A stretch of DNA of 33,503 nucleotides from JAIOTH01 sp964486685 (lineage in GTDB: Bacteria > Patescibacteriota > Patescibacteriia > UBA1558 > S5-K13), in contig CAZAOE010000013.1 of assembly GCA_964486685.1 (NCBI GenBank), positions 1-33,503 on the forward strand, in the 5' to 3' direction. Below, in pieces: positions 1 to 7,803 of this stretch. The notes below the pieces were generated by a model, which was given only the letters and a program-made list of their open reading frames with translations, ran no database searches and was not told where the DNA came from. The position numbers and the translations under genes were made by a program. The number at the start of each line of letters is the position of its first letter. The stretch's first letter is position 1.

Positions 1-103
1 TTTATTTAATAATGCTTTGTTTAAAAAGGGATTGACTTAATTTATAGGTAATTTTATTATAGCATAATTTAAAATGCAAAACTAAAAAGGCAAAATTTAA
101 AAG

Positions 104-129
104 AAAAACCCGGCTCTTTACAAGTCGGG
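104..129 (-). terminator. Rho-independent terminator after the 76-aa gene
   Basis: On the minus strand a CCCGACT / AGCCGGG hairpin (one mismatch, 7-nt loop) is followed by a run of five T. It lies 28 bp after the stop codon of the small membrane protein gene and should end its transcript. Confidence 0.75.
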
Positions 130-156
130 CTGGGAAAAATTATTATCAGAGAGAAA

Positions 157-387
157 CTATTCTTTTTTGGCAAATAGATTCCAAATCGGTATGAATATTA
201 ATTTGATAAAAAAAGCACTGATGGCCATATTGATTATGAGGGTTGCTATAAAATAAATCCACCAAACCTCATCTATCTTATTAATTTTGAGGTTCTGCAA
301 CAAATCAAATTTATATGTAATAAGAGCTAAAATGATAGATAGCAGAATCCAGAACCAACCACATTTTTCAAAGCTTAATTTTTTCAT
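157..387 (-). CDS. Small two-helix membrane protein, unknown function
   Basis: A 76-residue protein with a lysine-rich start and two hydrophobic stretches, at about residues 11-30 and 42-70, so probably two membrane helices with a short charged loop between them. I recognise no family. It is better supported as a gene than its size suggests: a perfect AGGAGG lies 5 nt before the ATG and a clean hairpin terminator follows the stop, so it forms its own single-gene unit. Only two other genes in the window (5306-5734 and 20809-21315) have such a strong ribosome site, and both are also orphans with their own terminator. The function is unknown. Confidence 0.7.
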   Translation of the reverse strand: MKKLSFEKCGWFWILLSIILALITYKFDLLQNLKINKIDEVWWIYFIATLIINMAISAFFIKLIFIPIWNLFAKKE

Positions 388-392
388 TGTGT

Positions 393-398
393 CCTCCT
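393..398 (-). promoter_or_regulatory. Strong Shine-Dalgarno site AGGAGG
   Basis: AGGAGG lies 5 nt before the ATG at 387 and fixes that start. Such a site is rare here, as most genes in the window have no purine-rich site at all. Confidence 0.8.
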
Positions 399-440
399 AT
401 TATTATTTTTTATTTCTATCTTTGTCTTATCATATATTTC

Positions 441-470
441 TTACAATTTCAAGCTAAAATATGTTAAAAT
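441..470 (+). promoter_or_regulatory. Possible promoter giving a leaderless mRNA
   Basis: TTACAA (441-446) and TAAAAT (465-470) are 18 nt apart. The -10-like box ends 6 nt before the ATG at 477, so transcription would begin at or next to the start codon. This agrees with the absence of a Shine-Dalgarno site. In such AT-rich DNA a chance match is quite possible. Confidence 0.35.
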
Positions 471-476
471 ATATTT

Positions 477-2615
477 ATGTTTAAAATCAGCTGGAAAATT
501 TACTATCCTTTTTCTTTTTTATTGCTTTTGGGGTTATTATTGAATTTTTTTTATTGGCAAAATAATAGTTTATATTTAATTACTGCTAGTTTGTATTTAT
601 TATTTTTTGGATTATTTAGTGGGCATAATTTTTTTGAAAAATATAATTTATTATCTAAGTTGATTTTGGGCATTTTGATGCTTTTCAGCTATTTTATGAT
701 TTTGGGTAGCATTTTTTATTATCTAAGCTCCTTATCTAACTTAGCTATTGGTATTAGTTTAATTATGGCTCCACTTTTTTTGGGTTTAAAATTGATTTCT
801 AGACCATTGCTTTTAAAATTTTCTAGAATTGAAATATCTCCGTTGATATTTATTAAACTAATTTTATTTTTTGTTTATATTTTTTTGCTTTATCAACAAT
901 ATACTTATATTTTATCTAAAGCCGTAATAATAAGCATTAATTCTCCGTGGCAGGTTTTATCGTCAAATATATTTTTAAGCTATGCTTTGTCTACTTTGAT
1001 TCTGATTTTAATACTTTTAATGAGCAAACCCCCACACTTAAAATCTAAGTGGGGGGGCGAAAAGAAGATTAATTTATTATTATTGAGCGTTCATTATCTA
1101 TTTTCTTTTAGTATAATAATTTTAATTTTTAAATTGGGCTTTGGTTATGACCCCTATCTGCATCAGGCCTCGGAAAAATTAATGTTTTCCGCGGGAACAT
1201 TTTTACCTAAACCCTTTTATTATATTGGTCAGTATTCTTTAGTGGTTTTTTTGGCTAAAATTTTTAATCACTCTGTAGAATTTTTTGATCAACTTTTGGT
1301 ACCGATTATCGCTGCCACATCTTTACCAATTGTTATTTTCCAGAGTTTAAAAGATAATTTTAACCTGCATAATAAGACGATATTTTTAGCTATACTTTTG
1401 TTTTTATTAATTCCTTTTTCTAATTTTACTTATACCACTCCGCAATCGTTAGCCAATATATTTGTTTTAATAATAATATTTTTAAGTATTTCTTTTATTA
1501 ATCAAAGAATTAAGAGCTTTTGGCCTTTGTTGATTTTAGCTTTAGCCACCTGTTTCATTCATCCCTTAAGTGGTTTGCCAATTATGTTGTTTGTTGTTTT
1601 GGTTTGGATTTTTTATAGATTAAAAAGTAAGAATATAATTAAAAATATATTTAAAAATACCTTTTTTTGGATTATAGCTTTGGGGTCTTGTTTTATCTTA
1701 CCGATTGCTTTTTGGATTTATTCATTAATTAAAAAAGTAAACCCATCTTCTTTAGAACAAATAGCTAGCAGTAATTTATGGCAAAATTTGGTTCCGAGTA
1801 ATATTTTTTGGCCACGCTTTGTGGATATTTTTGATTTAGTTTATTTATATCAGGCCAATATTAATTTAATGATTTTGTTAATTAGTATTATTGGTTTGAT
1901 TTTTGTTATTTTTTACAAACAGTTGAAAAATTATTTTATTTATTTAATAATGTTTTTTATTTTAGTTATTAATTATTTAATTGTAATTAGCTATATTAAG
2001 TTTCCATTTTTATCTGTTTTTTCGGAACGAATTTTTAATTTAAGTTTTTATTTTCTTTTGCCATTTTTTATGATTGGTTTGATATTATTTTTAAAAAATA
2101 TTTTAAAACACAAACACATATTTAAACCAGCAATATTTATTTTATTTAGTATTCTAATCGCCATTTCGTTTTATTTAAGCTATCCGCGGGTAGATAAATA
2201 TGAAAATTTTCATGGCTATAGTTTGTCAGCAACACACTTAAAGACAGTTAATTATATAGAAGACAATTATAGTCATCAGGATTATATAGTTTTGGCTGAT
2301 CAAACTTTGGGGGCGGCCGTAATCAAAGAATTTGGTTTTAAAAAATATTATGCCGAGGAATTTTATTATTCTTTACCAACCAAAATACAAGATAATATTT
2401 ATTCAGATTTTTTAGCAATGACCAAAGAAGAAACCGATAAATTAAAAACAGCCGAACAGGCTGCAAATAAAACAGGAGTAAATATGGTTTTAGTGGTGCT
2501 TAATGATTATTGGGGACCAACAGATAAATTAATTGACGAACATAAGGAATTGGCCAATTCTTGGGTAGAGGTTGACAAAGGCCAGGCATTTATTTTTCAG
2601 TATGTAGTTAATTAG
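477..2615 (+). CDS. Large multi-pass membrane protein, probable GT-C-type glycosyltransferase
   Basis: A 712-residue protein with a dozen or more hydrophobic helices over the first 570 residues and a soluble C-terminal domain of about 140 residues. A GYDPYLH motif lies in the loop after the sixth or seventh helix, around residue 222; an acidic loop motif of this kind is typical of GT-C enzymes (STT3, PMT and relatives) that transfer sugars from lipid carriers on the outer face of the membrane. The family call is an inference from architecture and motif. It is the only large plus-strand gene and converges with a GT4 gene whose stop is 9 bp away, within a region of glycan genes. Residues about 184-194 (KPPHLKSKWGGEKK and surroundings) are encoded by a GC-rich palindrome that looks inserted; see the repeat at 1026-1056. 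Confidence 0.7.
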   Translation: MFKISWKIYYPFSFLLLLGLLLNFFYWQNNSLYLITASLYLLFFGLFSGHNFFEKYNLLSKLILGILMLFSYFMILGSIFYYLSSLSNLAIGISLIMAPLFLGLKLISRPLLLKFSRIEISPLIFIKLILFFVYIFLLYQQYTYILSKAVIISINSPWQVLSSNIFLSYALSTLILILILLMSKPPHLKSKWGGEKKINLLLLSVHYLFSFSIIILIFKLGFGYDPYLHQASEKLMFSAGTFLPKPFYYIGQYSLVVFLAKIFNHSVEFFDQLLVPIIAATSLPIVIFQSLKDNFNLHNKTIFLAILLFLLIPFSNFTYTTPQSLANIFVLIIIFLSISFINQRIKSFWPLLILALATCFIHPLSGLPIMLFVVLVWIFYRLKSKNIIKNIFKNTFFWIIALGSCFILPIAFWIYSLIKKVNPSSLEQIASSNLWQNLVPSNIFWPRFVDIFDLVYLYQANINLMILLISIIGLIFVIFYKQLKNYFIYLIMFFILVINYLIVISYIKFPFLSVFSERIFNLSFYFLLPFFMIGLILFLKNILKHKHIFKPAIFILFSILIAISFYLSYPRVDKYENFHGYSLSATHLKTVNYIEDNYSHQDYIVLADQTLGAAVIKEFGFKKYYAEEFYYSLPTKIQDNIYSDFLAMTKEETDKLKTAEQAANKTGVNMVLVVLNDYWGPTDKLIDEHKELANSWVEVDKGQAFIFQYVVN
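1026..1056 (+). repeat. Palindromic repeat inserted in frame inside the GT-C-like gene
   Basis: A run of C plus ACTTA on the left pairs with TAAGT plus a run of G on the right around a short loop. It is very GC-rich within an AT-rich gene and encodes PPHLKSKWGG without breaking the frame. A related palindrome sits in mnmA (29664-29696), in the same orientation relative to coding and in the same frame, and gives PPQLSGKWGG. Confidence 0.75.
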
Positions 2616-2624
2616 GATTAAGGA

Positions 2625-3794
2625 TTAAGGAGTGTGAAGTATGGATTGAATATAATTTTGGACATCAAATTTTTTTATATTTTCTAAACAATATTCAGAC
2701 ATTTTAGGGATATTGTTTTTTGTTTGATATATTTGCTCTAGTTTTTGTTTTAAATTTTGAATATTTCCAGCGGAAAATAGCCAGCCATTTTTGTTTTCCT
2801 GCACTAATTCTGGTAATCCTCCGAAATTGGAAGCTAAGACCGGCACCCCAGATTGCCAGGCCTCTAAAATAACCATTGGAGCATTTTCAAAACAAAGTGA
2901 AGGCACAACCATTAAATCGTGTTGATTTAATAATTCTATTCTTTGTTCAGTGCCATATTCTCCATAAAAATTTAAATTGTCAATAATTGCCGAAGTATTT
3001 TTAATTTGGGCGCTTAATTCTCCTTGTCCAGCAATGGTTAAGAAAAATTTTTCTGGATCTAATAATTTAAAAGCGCGAATTAAATCTAAAATTCCCTTGT
3101 GTTTTTCTAATTGGCCTAAATATAAAATTTTTAATTCTGAACCAGGATTTTTTTTTGGAGAGAATTTTTTTTCCAAAGTTTGAACCGGATTAGGAATAAT
3201 TTGCGTTTGGGCATGAGGAAAAAAATTGTATTGTAAATAAAATTTTAAAAGCGTCTCAGAGGGACTAATTATATTTTGGCAATTTTTAAATAGATTTTTA
3301 GTGAACCAAGCGTATGTTTTTAAAATGAAATTTATTTTTTGTCCCAAAATTAATTGTCCAGAAGGTACGATTAATTGAACATCGTGGAGAGTTAAAATAT
3401 GTTTAATTTTTGTTTTTTGAATACTTTTAATAATATTATAGCCCAATCCTAAAACATTATGAGTTAAGATTAATTGCGGTTTTTCTTTTTTAAGAATGGC
3501 TTGAATTGTGCTGGCCGAATACTGATTATTTAATTGATGTAAACGGTATAAAAATCTTTTTAAAAAGTTTTGTTGTTCAATGTCTTGAAAAGCAAAATAT
3601 TTGTCCCAGCCAAGGCGATAGATTTTAATTTTTCCAATATTTTCTACAGTAGTTTGCTCTTTTTTTCGGCCAGCACAAATCACCATGACTTGATGTTTTT
3701 GTTCAATTAAAGCATCAGCGATAGTTTTGACTAAAATTTCTACGCCGCCCTTTTGGTCGGGATAGAAAAGGTTATTGATTATGCATATTTTCAT
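2625..3794 (-). CDS. GT4-family glycosyltransferase
   Basis: A 389-residue GT-B-fold enzyme. The N-terminal domain opens with KICIINNLFYPDQKGGVE, the glycine-rich acceptor-side loop typical of GT4 enzymes. The C-terminal domain has the YLGQLEKHKG donor-domain entry strand near residue 225 and an E-x7-E motif (FENAPMVILEA, about residue 305) followed by SGVPVLASNFGG, which bind the nucleotide sugar. It should transfer a sugar from a nucleotide donor to a growing glycan or lipid-linked intermediate at the cytoplasmic face; the exact sugar cannot be told. Length is normal for the family. No Shine-Dalgarno site is seen. It is followed by the convergent GT-C-like gene. Confidence 0.88.
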   Translation of the reverse strand: MKICIINNLFYPDQKGGVEILVKTIADALIEQKHQVMVICAGRKKEQTTVENIGKIKIYRLGWDKYFAFQDIEQQNFLKRFLYRLHQLNNQYSASTIQAILKKEKPQLILTHNVLGLGYNIIKSIQKTKIKHILTLHDVQLIVPSGQLILGQKINFILKTYAWFTKNLFKNCQNIISPSETLLKFYLQYNFFPHAQTQIIPNPVQTLEKKFSPKKNPGSELKILYLGQLEKHKGILDLIRAFKLLDPEKFFLTIAGQGELSAQIKNTSAIIDNLNFYGEYGTEQRIELLNQHDLMVVPSLCFENAPMVILEAWQSGVPVLASNFGGLPELVQENKNGWLFSAGNIQNLKQKLEQIYQTKNNIPKMSEYCLENIKKFDVQNYIQSILHTP

Positions 3795-3817
3795 AATTTT
3801 AGCTTTGTTTATAAATT

Positions 3818-3945
3818 ACCAATTTGAAATTTTCAATTTACATTTAATAACCAATGATCAATTTACAATTTTTTAGTTATAAATTAATTAAATATTGAAG
3901 AATTGTAAATTAAATTCAAATTGTAAATTGGTAATTGTAAATTGA
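3818..3945. repeat. AT-rich inverted repeat (MITE-like), copy 1
   Basis: The left arm TTACCAATTTGAAATTTTC is answered at the far end by GTAAATTGGTAATTG-type sequence, forming an imperfect inverted repeat of about 130 bp. Related copies lie at 8862-8998, 10010-10190, 22258-22418 and 30410-30606, always between genes. It fills the gap between two GT4 genes. Confidence 0.75.
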
Positions 3946-3947
3946 CT

Positions 3948-5111
3948 TTATAGGTTTTTGTAAATTTGGACTAGCTTTTTAGATATAATTTCATCGCTAA
4001 AATTTTCTAAAACCCTTTGACGCGCTGCTTGGGAAAATTTTTGATATTGTTCAGGATTGGAAAATAATTGTTTTATTTTATCAACCAAATCATTTATATT
4101 TTTATTTTCAAAAATAAATCCACTTTGCCCATCTTTTAAAACCTTTCTAACCCCGGGCAAATTAGAAACAATTACTGGTTTTCCGCAGGCCAGTGCTTCA
4201 AGCTGAACAACACCAAAGGCCTCCCCTTGATTTATAGACGGCAAGATTAAACAATCGGCTAAATTGTAATGTTTGATTAAATTTTCATCATCCATTCCTC
4301 CAGTAAAAATAACTCGGTCAGCAATTTTTAATTTTTCGGCTTGGTGCTGATAATCTTTTTTTAATTCTCCCTCGCCAATGATTATTAATAGATATTCGGA
4401 GCTTAATTTTGAAAAAGCACTTAATAAAATATTTACTCCTTTAAAATAATGAGCCGAATCTAGTCCCCCAACAAAGATTAAAATTTTTTTATTTTCTGCT
4501 TGGTATTTTTGTAAAAGCTTTGTATTTTTTTCACTAGGTTTGAATTCTTCTACATTAACGCTAAAAGGCAACTCCTCTATCTTATTGGCAAATTTTTTAA
4601 ATAATGGATGATTGCTAAAATAATCTTTAGTACTGACTAAAATTTTATCTACTTGTTTAAAAATCCAAGGAGTAAAAATTAGTTCGTAAAGTTTGATGAT
4701 AATTCCTTTAATTCCTGGCACATTGGGATTCATGTGCCAAGATAAAATAATTGGTTTTTTCCCGCCTGCCTCGCGTTGCGAAGCATTGCGGGCAGGGGTT
4801 TTTTTAAATTTTAGAATTGCCGGAATTATGGAACCATAAAAAGGATAGTGAATATGGAGAATATCGGCCCCCTTTAAGTTATTTTTAAAAGGAAGCACAG
4901 CGGCGTTTCCTAGCTTAAATAAAGGCGATATCCTATGAATTATCACCTGATCGTTTTCTTCTTCAATATGGCCTGTTTTTTGATAATTTGGGGTATATAT
5001 AGACACTTGAAAGCCATTTTGAACGCCAATTTGGGCCTGTTTTAGGGCCACGTTTCCAATCCCACCTTCATAAGGAGGAAAGACGCAAGTGAGGTGAGAG
5101 ATGTTGGGCAT
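3948..5111 (-). CDS. GT4-family glycosyltransferase with an inserted repeat peptide
   Basis: About 387 residues starting at MPNISHLTCVFPP. The open frame reaches 5180, but the extra 23 residues come from a palindromic repeat and lack family character, so 5111 is the better start. PPYEGGIGN is the N-terminal loop; FVGGLDSAHYFKGV marks the donor domain; an E-x7-E-type motif (EAFGVVQLEALACGKPVIVSN) lies near residue 300. Role: transfer of a sugar from a nucleotide donor during glycan assembly. Residues about 105-117 (TPARNASQREAGGKK) come from a GC-rich palindrome set between an ordinary Lys-rich turn and the conserved strand PIILSWHMNP. This looks like an in-frame insertion into a surface loop and the gene appears intact. 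Confidence 0.87.
   Translation of the reverse strand: MPNISHLTCVFPPYEGGIGNVALKQAQIGVQNGFQVSIYTPNYQKTGHIEEENDQVIIHRISPLFKLGNAAVLPFKNNLKGADILHIHYPFYGSIIPAILKFKKTPARNASQREAGGKKPIILSWHMNPNVPGIKGIIIKLYELIFTPWIFKQVDKILVSTKDYFSNHPLFKKFANKIEELPFSVNVEEFKPSEKNTKLLQKYQAENKKILIFVGGLDSAHYFKGVNILLSAFSKLSSEYLLIIIGEGELKKDYQHQAEKLKIADRVIFTGGMDDENLIKHYNLADCLILPSINQGEAFGVVQLEALACGKPVIVSNLPGVRKVLKDGQSGFIFENKNINDLVDKIKQLFSNPEQYQKFSQAARQRVLENFSDEIISKKLVQIYKNL
4761..4798 (-). repeat. GC-rich palindromic repeat inside a GT4 gene
   Basis: CCCGCCTGCC at one end and GGGCAGGGG at the other flank an inner TCGCGTTGCGAAGCATTGCG segment. The same CCTGCC/GGCAGG arms occur between genes at 10145, 22801, 30424 and 32142. Here the repeat is translated and keeps the frame open. 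Confidence 0.75.
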
Positions 5112-5136
5112 ATTGTATATAATTAAAAATTTAAAA

Positions 5137-5171
5137 CGCCTAGCTTCGCCAAAGACTACGCCAAGGCGAGC
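5137..5171. repeat. Short GC-rich palindrome upstream of a GT4 gene
   Basis: An imperfect inverted repeat with CGCCTAGCTTCGCC on the left and GCCAAGGCGAGC on the right. It lies just before the chosen start of the GT4 gene at 5111 and accounts for the open frame running past that start. It resembles the other small GC-rich repeats of the window. Confidence 0.5.
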
Positions 5172-5293
5172 AAAATGCAAGGTTAATTTTTAGTTTTACG
5201 CTCTTTGCACTTTTCGTTTTTAGTTTTTTCTATGTATTAAGTATAAAGGATAAAGGAAAAAGTTAAAAGTATTTTTTATAAAAAATTTTAAAC

Positions 5294-5321
5294 AAAAAAG
5301 CTGGATTATTTTAAATCCAGC
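5294..5321 (-). terminator. Terminator overlapping the stop codon of the 142-aa gene
   Basis: GCTGGATT / AATCCAGC is a perfect 8-bp stem with a 6-nt loop followed by six T on the minus strand. The stop codon of the 142-aa gene lies within the hairpin, so termination is tied directly to the gene end. Confidence 0.85.
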
Positions 5322-5734
5322 ATGATTTTAATTGTGTTCCTTATTCGAGAAGTTAAGTACAGGGAAAATTTTTCTTTTCCAGGTAAAGGAAAATTAAGAA
5401 ATTGACGATCACGAATAAATTTGTTTTCTACAGCAGCATCAGGAGTGAATTTTTCTTTGAACTCTTCGGAACATTTTAAATAATTACTGGTCCAAGCAAA
5501 GGCAGCGGCGAGCTCTAATTCAGACAATTCTATTTGATGTATTAGTTTTTGATTTTTTTGACAAATAATTTGCCAATCACCATTTTCAATTTTTTTAACT
5601 TCAATTTTAATATTATGAGTAACGGAAGAGAGAATAAGAAAGCCATCTTTTGGTTTTGATTTTTTTCTATCTATTTCAAAACTGGTTCCTTGAACTATAG
5701 CAAACCAAGCTGGACACAAAATTCTAGGACTCAT
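5306..5734 (-). CDS. Orphan 142-aa soluble protein with strong ribosome site
   Basis: I recognise no family. The protein has no signal peptide or membrane helix; it has a predicted beta-rich N-terminal half (FLILSSVTHNIKIEVKKIENGDWQIIC) and a more helical, charged C-terminal half ending in SRIRNTIKIMLDLK. A perfect AGGAGG lies 4 nt before the ATG and a hairpin terminator overlaps the stop codon, so it is a self-contained single-gene unit inside the glycan region. This layout is shared with the genes at 157-387 and 20809-21315. The layout makes expression likely, but the function is unknown. Confidence 0.7.
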   Translation of the reverse strand: MSPRILCPAWFAIVQGTSFEIDRKKSKPKDGFLILSSVTHNIKIEVKKIENGDWQIICQKNQKLIHQIELSELELAAAFAWTSNYLKCSEEFKEKFTPDAAVENKFIRDRQFLNFPLPGKEKFSLYLTSRIRNTIKIMLDLK

Positions 5735-5738
5735 TGGT

Positions 5739-5744
5739 CCTCCT
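5739..5744 (-). promoter_or_regulatory. Strong Shine-Dalgarno site AGGAGG
   Basis: AGGAGG sits 4 nt before the ATG at 5734. It is one of only three perfect sites upstream of genes in this window. Confidence 0.8.
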
Positions 5745-5845
5745 TTTTATTGAATTGTTTTATTGTTAAATTGTTATATTGTTAAAATAATTTATTAACC
5801 TTTTGTTTTTCCTAAAAGCTGATAGCTAATCGCTGACAGCTATTT

Positions 5846-6898
5846 TTACCACCAAATAATTAATCTTAAAATATAATAATAAATACTTAAAATTGGATTG
5901 GCAAGGTAATTTAATAAGGGATTGTTTAATTCTTGAAATTTGATTACCGGAGTAAATTTTTTAAGCATTTGTTTATCTTTCAAGCGTCTGATTTTTTTAG
6001 TTTGTTTGCGGACGCGGAAAATATATTTCCAGGTACTGGGTTTAAGCAGATACCAATAGCTCCAGAGTTTTTTACCCAGCCATTTATTTTTAATAGAAAA
6101 TAATAAAATTCCTAAATCCATAAAAATTAAGGCCGGTAATAAAAGAATTAAGGTGGGAATTTTATAATTTTTAATTAAGCAGACATAACGATTTTTTTCA
6201 AAATGGCCAATCATCTTAGTGCTTCGGGAAAAACTATATTTGTGATAAATTACCGCATTAGGATTAATTAAACTTCGATAACCAGTCAGCCAAATTTTCC
6301 AACCAATATCTAGGTCCTCTAAATACATAAACATTTCTTTGTCAAAAAGACCAATTTTATTAATCAATTTAATGGGCATCATTACGCAAGCCCCAGAGCA
6401 ATAGTTAACTTCATTAATATCTTTGCGATAATCCTCGTCTTTAATTTGGCTCTGGTCGCCATAACCAAAGCCCAAAAAATGAATCCGATTGCCAACATTA
6501 TTAATATATTCTTTTTTGGGATATAAAAGTATTTTGGGCTGTAAAGCACCAATACTTGGATCCTCTTCCATGGTTTCAACCAAGGTTCTTAGCCAGCGTG
6601 GAGTAACAATTGTGTCTTGATTTAAAAGCACAATATAATCATAGCCGTTATCTCTGGCCCACCTAAATCCAATATTATTGGCCTCAGCAAAGCCCCAATT
6701 AGTTTTTTCTTCGAAAAATTTAGCATTTGGATAGTTTTCTTTAGCATATTCTAAAGAATCATCACTAGAATTATTATCTATAAAAACAAGTTTCCATTTA
6801 TCTTCAGGATAATCAGTTTTTTTTAAAGATTTAAAAAGGTCGGGTAAATATTTTTTACTATTATAGTTAATAACGAGAACAGCGATTTTTTTAGTCAT
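5846..6898 (-). CDS. GT2-family glycosyltransferase (rhamnosyltransferase-like)
   Basis: A 350-residue GT-A-fold enzyme. KIAVLVINYNSKKYL and VFIDNNSSDDS form the nucleotide-binding start, VLLNQDTIVTP carries the DxD-equivalent (NQD) near residue 95, and EDLDIGWK near residue 195 holds the catalytic acidic cluster, as in WbbL-like rhamnosyltransferases. The C-terminal 120 residues contain hydrophobic segments (about 225-250 and 330-350), suggesting membrane attachment. Likely role: adding a deoxyhexose or similar sugar to a lipid-linked glycan on the cytoplasmic face. The donor sugar is not determined. Confidence 0.85.
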   Translation of the reverse strand: MTKKIAVLVINYNSKKYLPDLFKSLKKTDYPEDKWKLVFIDNNSSDDSLEYAKENYPNAKFFEEKTNWGFAEANNIGFRWARDNGYDYIVLLNQDTIVTPRWLRTLVETMEEDPSIGALQPKILLYPKKEYINNVGNRIHFLGFGYGDQSQIKDEDYRKDINEVNYCSGACVMMPIKLINKIGLFDKEMFMYLEDLDIGWKIWLTGYRSLINPNAVIYHKYSFSRSTKMIGHFEKNRYVCLIKNYKIPTLILLLPALIFMDLGILLFSIKNKWLGKKLWSYWYLLKPSTWKYIFRVRKQTKKIRRLKDKQMLKKFTPVIKFQELNNPLLNYLANPILSIYYYILRLIIWW

Positions 6899-6980
6899 AG
6901 GGCTATTAATAGGTTAATAGTATAATTGATTAATGGGTTAATTGTTTTTTAGTTTCTATATTCTTATGTTTCTATGTTCT

Positions 6981-7037
6981 TATGTTCCTCAGTATTTTTT
7001 AAAGCGTCTTTGCGGGTGAGTTGAGTGATATTTTTTT
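6981..7037. repeat. 57-bp direct repeat, copy over the hydrolase 3' end
   Basis: Matches 7821-7877 with two differences in 57 bp, 840 bp apart. Here it supplies the last dozen or so codons and the stop of the hydrolase gene; at 7821 it is the 3' end of the DUF2304 gene, read in a different frame. Confidence 0.9.
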
Positions 7038-7799
7038 TAACCATTTGTCCATTATTTTATAAATTTGGTTTAAATGATTTTTGTTTCGAAAAGTATGGGG
7101 AGCATTTTTAATGATATGTAATTCTTTATTAGTTTTTAATTTTTGGAATAAAGCCCTTTGTTCTGATGGAGGGGTTCCGATATCTTTCCCTCCTACCATT
7201 AAAAGAACGGGAATTTTAATTTTTTCAATTTTATTTAAAATATTATATTTAAAAGCATCTTTTACGAATGAGTACTTGAGTTTTTTTACAGTTCCAGGCT
7301 TTGAAGTACTGGGTTTAGAATACCAGCCTGTTTTTTTCCATTTTTGGATTTCTTCTTGGTTTTTATTTTTGATTAATAATTTGCCGGATATTACGGTAGA
7401 GACAGGAGATAGGGCCTTTATTTTTTTATTGAATTTTTGAGCATATAATATTATTGAGATTCCTCCTAGGCTATGCCCGATTAGAATAAAGGGCTCTTGA
7501 TAGAATTTTTGTTTTTTTGACCATTTAATTACATCTTCTAAATCTTGGTAATAGTTGGTTATGGTAGCGTTTTCGTATTTCCCATCACTTTCACCCAAAG
7601 TATTAGTAGTATCAAATCTGATTGCGGTGTATTGATTATTTTTACAGGCTTTAGCAAATGTTTTGATGTGTTTTTGTTCTTTAAATCCGCCAAGTCCATG
7701 CATTACAAAAGCTAAACCAATTGGGTTTTTAGGTTGTTCTATTATAACAGCTATTTTTTGATTTTTTCTATTTTTAATAAATAACTTATTTTTTTTCAT
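6999..7799 (-). CDS. Alpha/beta hydrolase (dienelactone hydrolase/acyl-esterase-like)
   Basis: A 266-residue cytoplasmic enzyme with the full hydrolase pattern: oxyanion-side FVMHGLGGFKEQ near residue 35, nucleophile elbow GHSLGG near residue 110, the acid in LMVGGKDIGTPP near 205, and the catalytic His in NAPHTF near 235. It probably cleaves a small ester or amide; the substrate is unknown. Its last residues (about SLNSPAKTL) are encoded by a copy of the 3' end of the adjacent DUF2304 gene in another frame, so the gene seems to have been joined to that sequence when it was inserted or duplicated here. It lies 4 bp after DUF2304 on the same strand. Confidence 0.85.
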   Translation of the reverse strand: MKKNKLFIKNRKNQKIAVIIEQPKNPIGLAFVMHGLGGFKEQKHIKTFAKACKNNQYTAIRFDTTNTLGESDGKYENATITNYYQDLEDVIKWSKKQKFYQEPFILIGHSLGGISIILYAQKFNKKIKALSPVSTVISGKLLIKNKNQEEIQKWKKTGWYSKPSTSKPGTVKKLKYSFVKDAFKYNILNKIEKIKIPVLLMVGGKDIGTPPSEQRALFQKLKTNKELHIIKNAPHTFRNKNHLNQIYKIMDKWLKKISLNSPAKTL

Positions 7800-7803
7800 A
7801 TTT

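Noticed and set aside
3818..3945. CRISPR array, because of repeated CAATTT/AAATTG motifs
   Set aside because: The repeats are imperfect inverted arms of one element, not regularly spaced direct repeats with unique spacers. No cas genes are present.
5112..5180. Longer start for the GT4 gene at 5180
   Set aside because: The extra 23 codons are a palindromic repeat read through; the family-like sequence begins at MPNISHLT (5111).
7081..7440. 119-codon plus-strand frame
   Set aside because: It is the complement of the well-supported alpha/beta hydrolase gene and has no family features.
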